From assembly GCA_937960895.1 (NCBI GenBank), contig CALCJD010000094.1, forward strand, positions 38,097 through 102,096: DNA of 64,000 nucleotides. The letters run 5' to 3'. A program made the translations under genes and the position numbers. The DNA is from an uncultured Spartobacteria bacterium (GTDB taxonomy: Bacteria; Verrucomicrobiota; Verrucomicrobiia; Chthoniobacterales; Terrimicrobiaceae). Each line of letters begins with the position of its first letter. The first letter of the stretch is position 1. The notes under the pieces were generated by a model. The model was not told where the DNA came from. It did no database searches and worked only from the letters and a program-made list of their open reading frames with translations. Positions 63,750-64,000 of the stretch are shown here, piece after piece.

Positions 63750-63778
63750 ACTTAACAGTCCCCGGGGGAATCGTGCAA
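63750..63778 (-). promoter_or_regulatory. candidate promoter of the five-gene unit
   Basis: Reverse strand TTGCAC, 17 bases, TTAAGT, then 13 bases to the ATG. The -10 is weak; spacing is ideal. No Shine-Dalgarno follows. Confidence 0.35.
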
Positions 63779-63882
63779 GTAGCGAGCTCGGATGTATTGA
63801 GACAAACCGGCGGAGGGGAAAATCCGCCTCCCCGGGAGGGGGAACGGTCCGGCCCGGGCATCGGATCCCGCGGCGCGTCCGT

Positions 63883-63923
63883 GGAAAGAAAAAGCCGCCC
63901 ATTCCCGGAAGAATGGGCGGCTT
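63883..63923 (-). terminator. Rho-independent terminator of a gene to the right of the window
   Basis: AAGCCGCCCATTC (63892-63904) and GAATGGGCGGCTT (63911-63923) form a perfect 13-bp stem with a six-base loop. On the reverse strand the stem is followed by a T-rich tail (the complement of GGAAAGAAAAA at 63883-63893), so it ends leftward transcription arriving from beyond 64000. Confidence 0.85.
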
Positions 63924-63980
63924 GGGGAAGCATTCTTCTTAAACCGAATGGGCGGCTTGGGGAAGCATTCTTCTTAAACC
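63911..63980. repeat. 35-bp perfect tandem duplication
   Basis: The 35 bases at 63911-63945 recur exactly at 63946-63980. The unit contains the right arm of the terminator stem and the TTAAACC that holds the stop codon of the partial gene at the right edge, so the 3' end of that transcript is doubled. The copy next to the gene is the complete one; only the outer copy pairs with the left arm. Confidence 0.95.
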
Positions 63981-64000
63981 GCGACCGCTTCCTTCTGTTT
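63974..64000 (-). CDS. 3' end of an unidentified gene (last 8 codons)
   Basis: Reading the reverse strand from the right edge gives K-Q-K-E-A-V-A-V and then TAA at 63976-63974, ahead of the duplicated sequence and the terminator. That gene starts beyond the window and is read leftward. Eight residues do not allow identification; the Lys/Ala/Glu/Val composition is common at the end of abundant proteins such as ribosomal proteins, but this is only an impression. Confidence 0.55.
   Translation of the reverse strand, partial: KQKEAVAV

Overview
The window is a GC-rich bacterial chromosome segment. It most probably comes from the Verrucomicrobiota, near the Opitutia. This is an inference from gene content: a PEP-CTERM protein, an autotransporter barrel remnant ending in a G-G-L-N-W-K-F strand, a DUF2723 (GT117-type) membrane glycosyltransferase, a GH75 chitosanase-like lipoprotein and HddA/HddC-type heptose genes. 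I see no insertion sequence, prophage, plasmid or CRISPR signal. Almost everything is chromosomal housekeeping interleaved with envelope and glycan genes.

Layout. 1-1137: end of pgi, then rpiB. 1138-2123: poorly conserved stretch with two small membrane proteins. 2162-15612: surface-glycan region. A divergent pair of HddA-like heptose kinase and HddC-like nucleotidyltransferase sits back to back. The kinase side continues into two large membrane glycosyltransferases, one of them fused to a polyprenol-phosphate mannose synthase domain. The other side continues into a sugar methyltransferase, a sugar epimerase/reductase and a GT39-like membrane glycosyltransferase. A convergent epimerase and GT2 pair closes the region. 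15811-19601: argC-argJ-argB with a DJ-1/PfpI gene behind. 19920-26661: tRNA-Pro(GGG), MATE exporter, signal peptidase I, PEP-CTERM protein, and an ABC exporter with its HlyD partner. 26784-33081: topB, dprA, recF and a DUF445 protein. 33124-40163: XRE regulator, lipoprotein, queE-queD, hydrolase, L,D-transpeptidase, STAS protein, cimA and a second L,D-transpeptidase. 40186-45627: cyclic-nucleotide-binding cation/proton antiporter, chrA, a degenerate M14-like protein with an Rrf2 regulator and a palindromic operator, ppnP, and a VOC protein. 45764-49043: guaB followed by a divergent, long purA, the two branches from IMP. 49126-52801: dnaG-rpoD. 53009-53215: autotransporter barrel remnant. 53285-57790: pyk and a spermidine/putrescine-type ABC operon without its ATPase. 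57895-63736: a five-gene operon with overlapping genes that ends at a clear terminator. 63883-64000: terminator and last codons of a gene lying to the right, with a 35-bp tandem duplication.

How genes work together. Several blocks are translationally coupled by 4-base ATGA or GTGA overlaps: fusion glycosyltransferase/DUF2723, argC/argJ, ABC/HlyD, and most junctions of the 63736-57895 operon. Shine-Dalgarno sequences are scarce. Several genes instead have a -10-like hexamer exactly six bases before the ATG, which suggests leaderless transcripts.

No single locus is clearly a wholly new system. The best candidates for unusual biology are: the membrane-transporter/thioesterase fusion heading an operon with a GH75 lipoprotein; the YfhO-like/dolichol-phosphate-mannose-synthase fusion beside divergent heptose genes; the divergent PurA; and the QueD lacking a zinc histidine.
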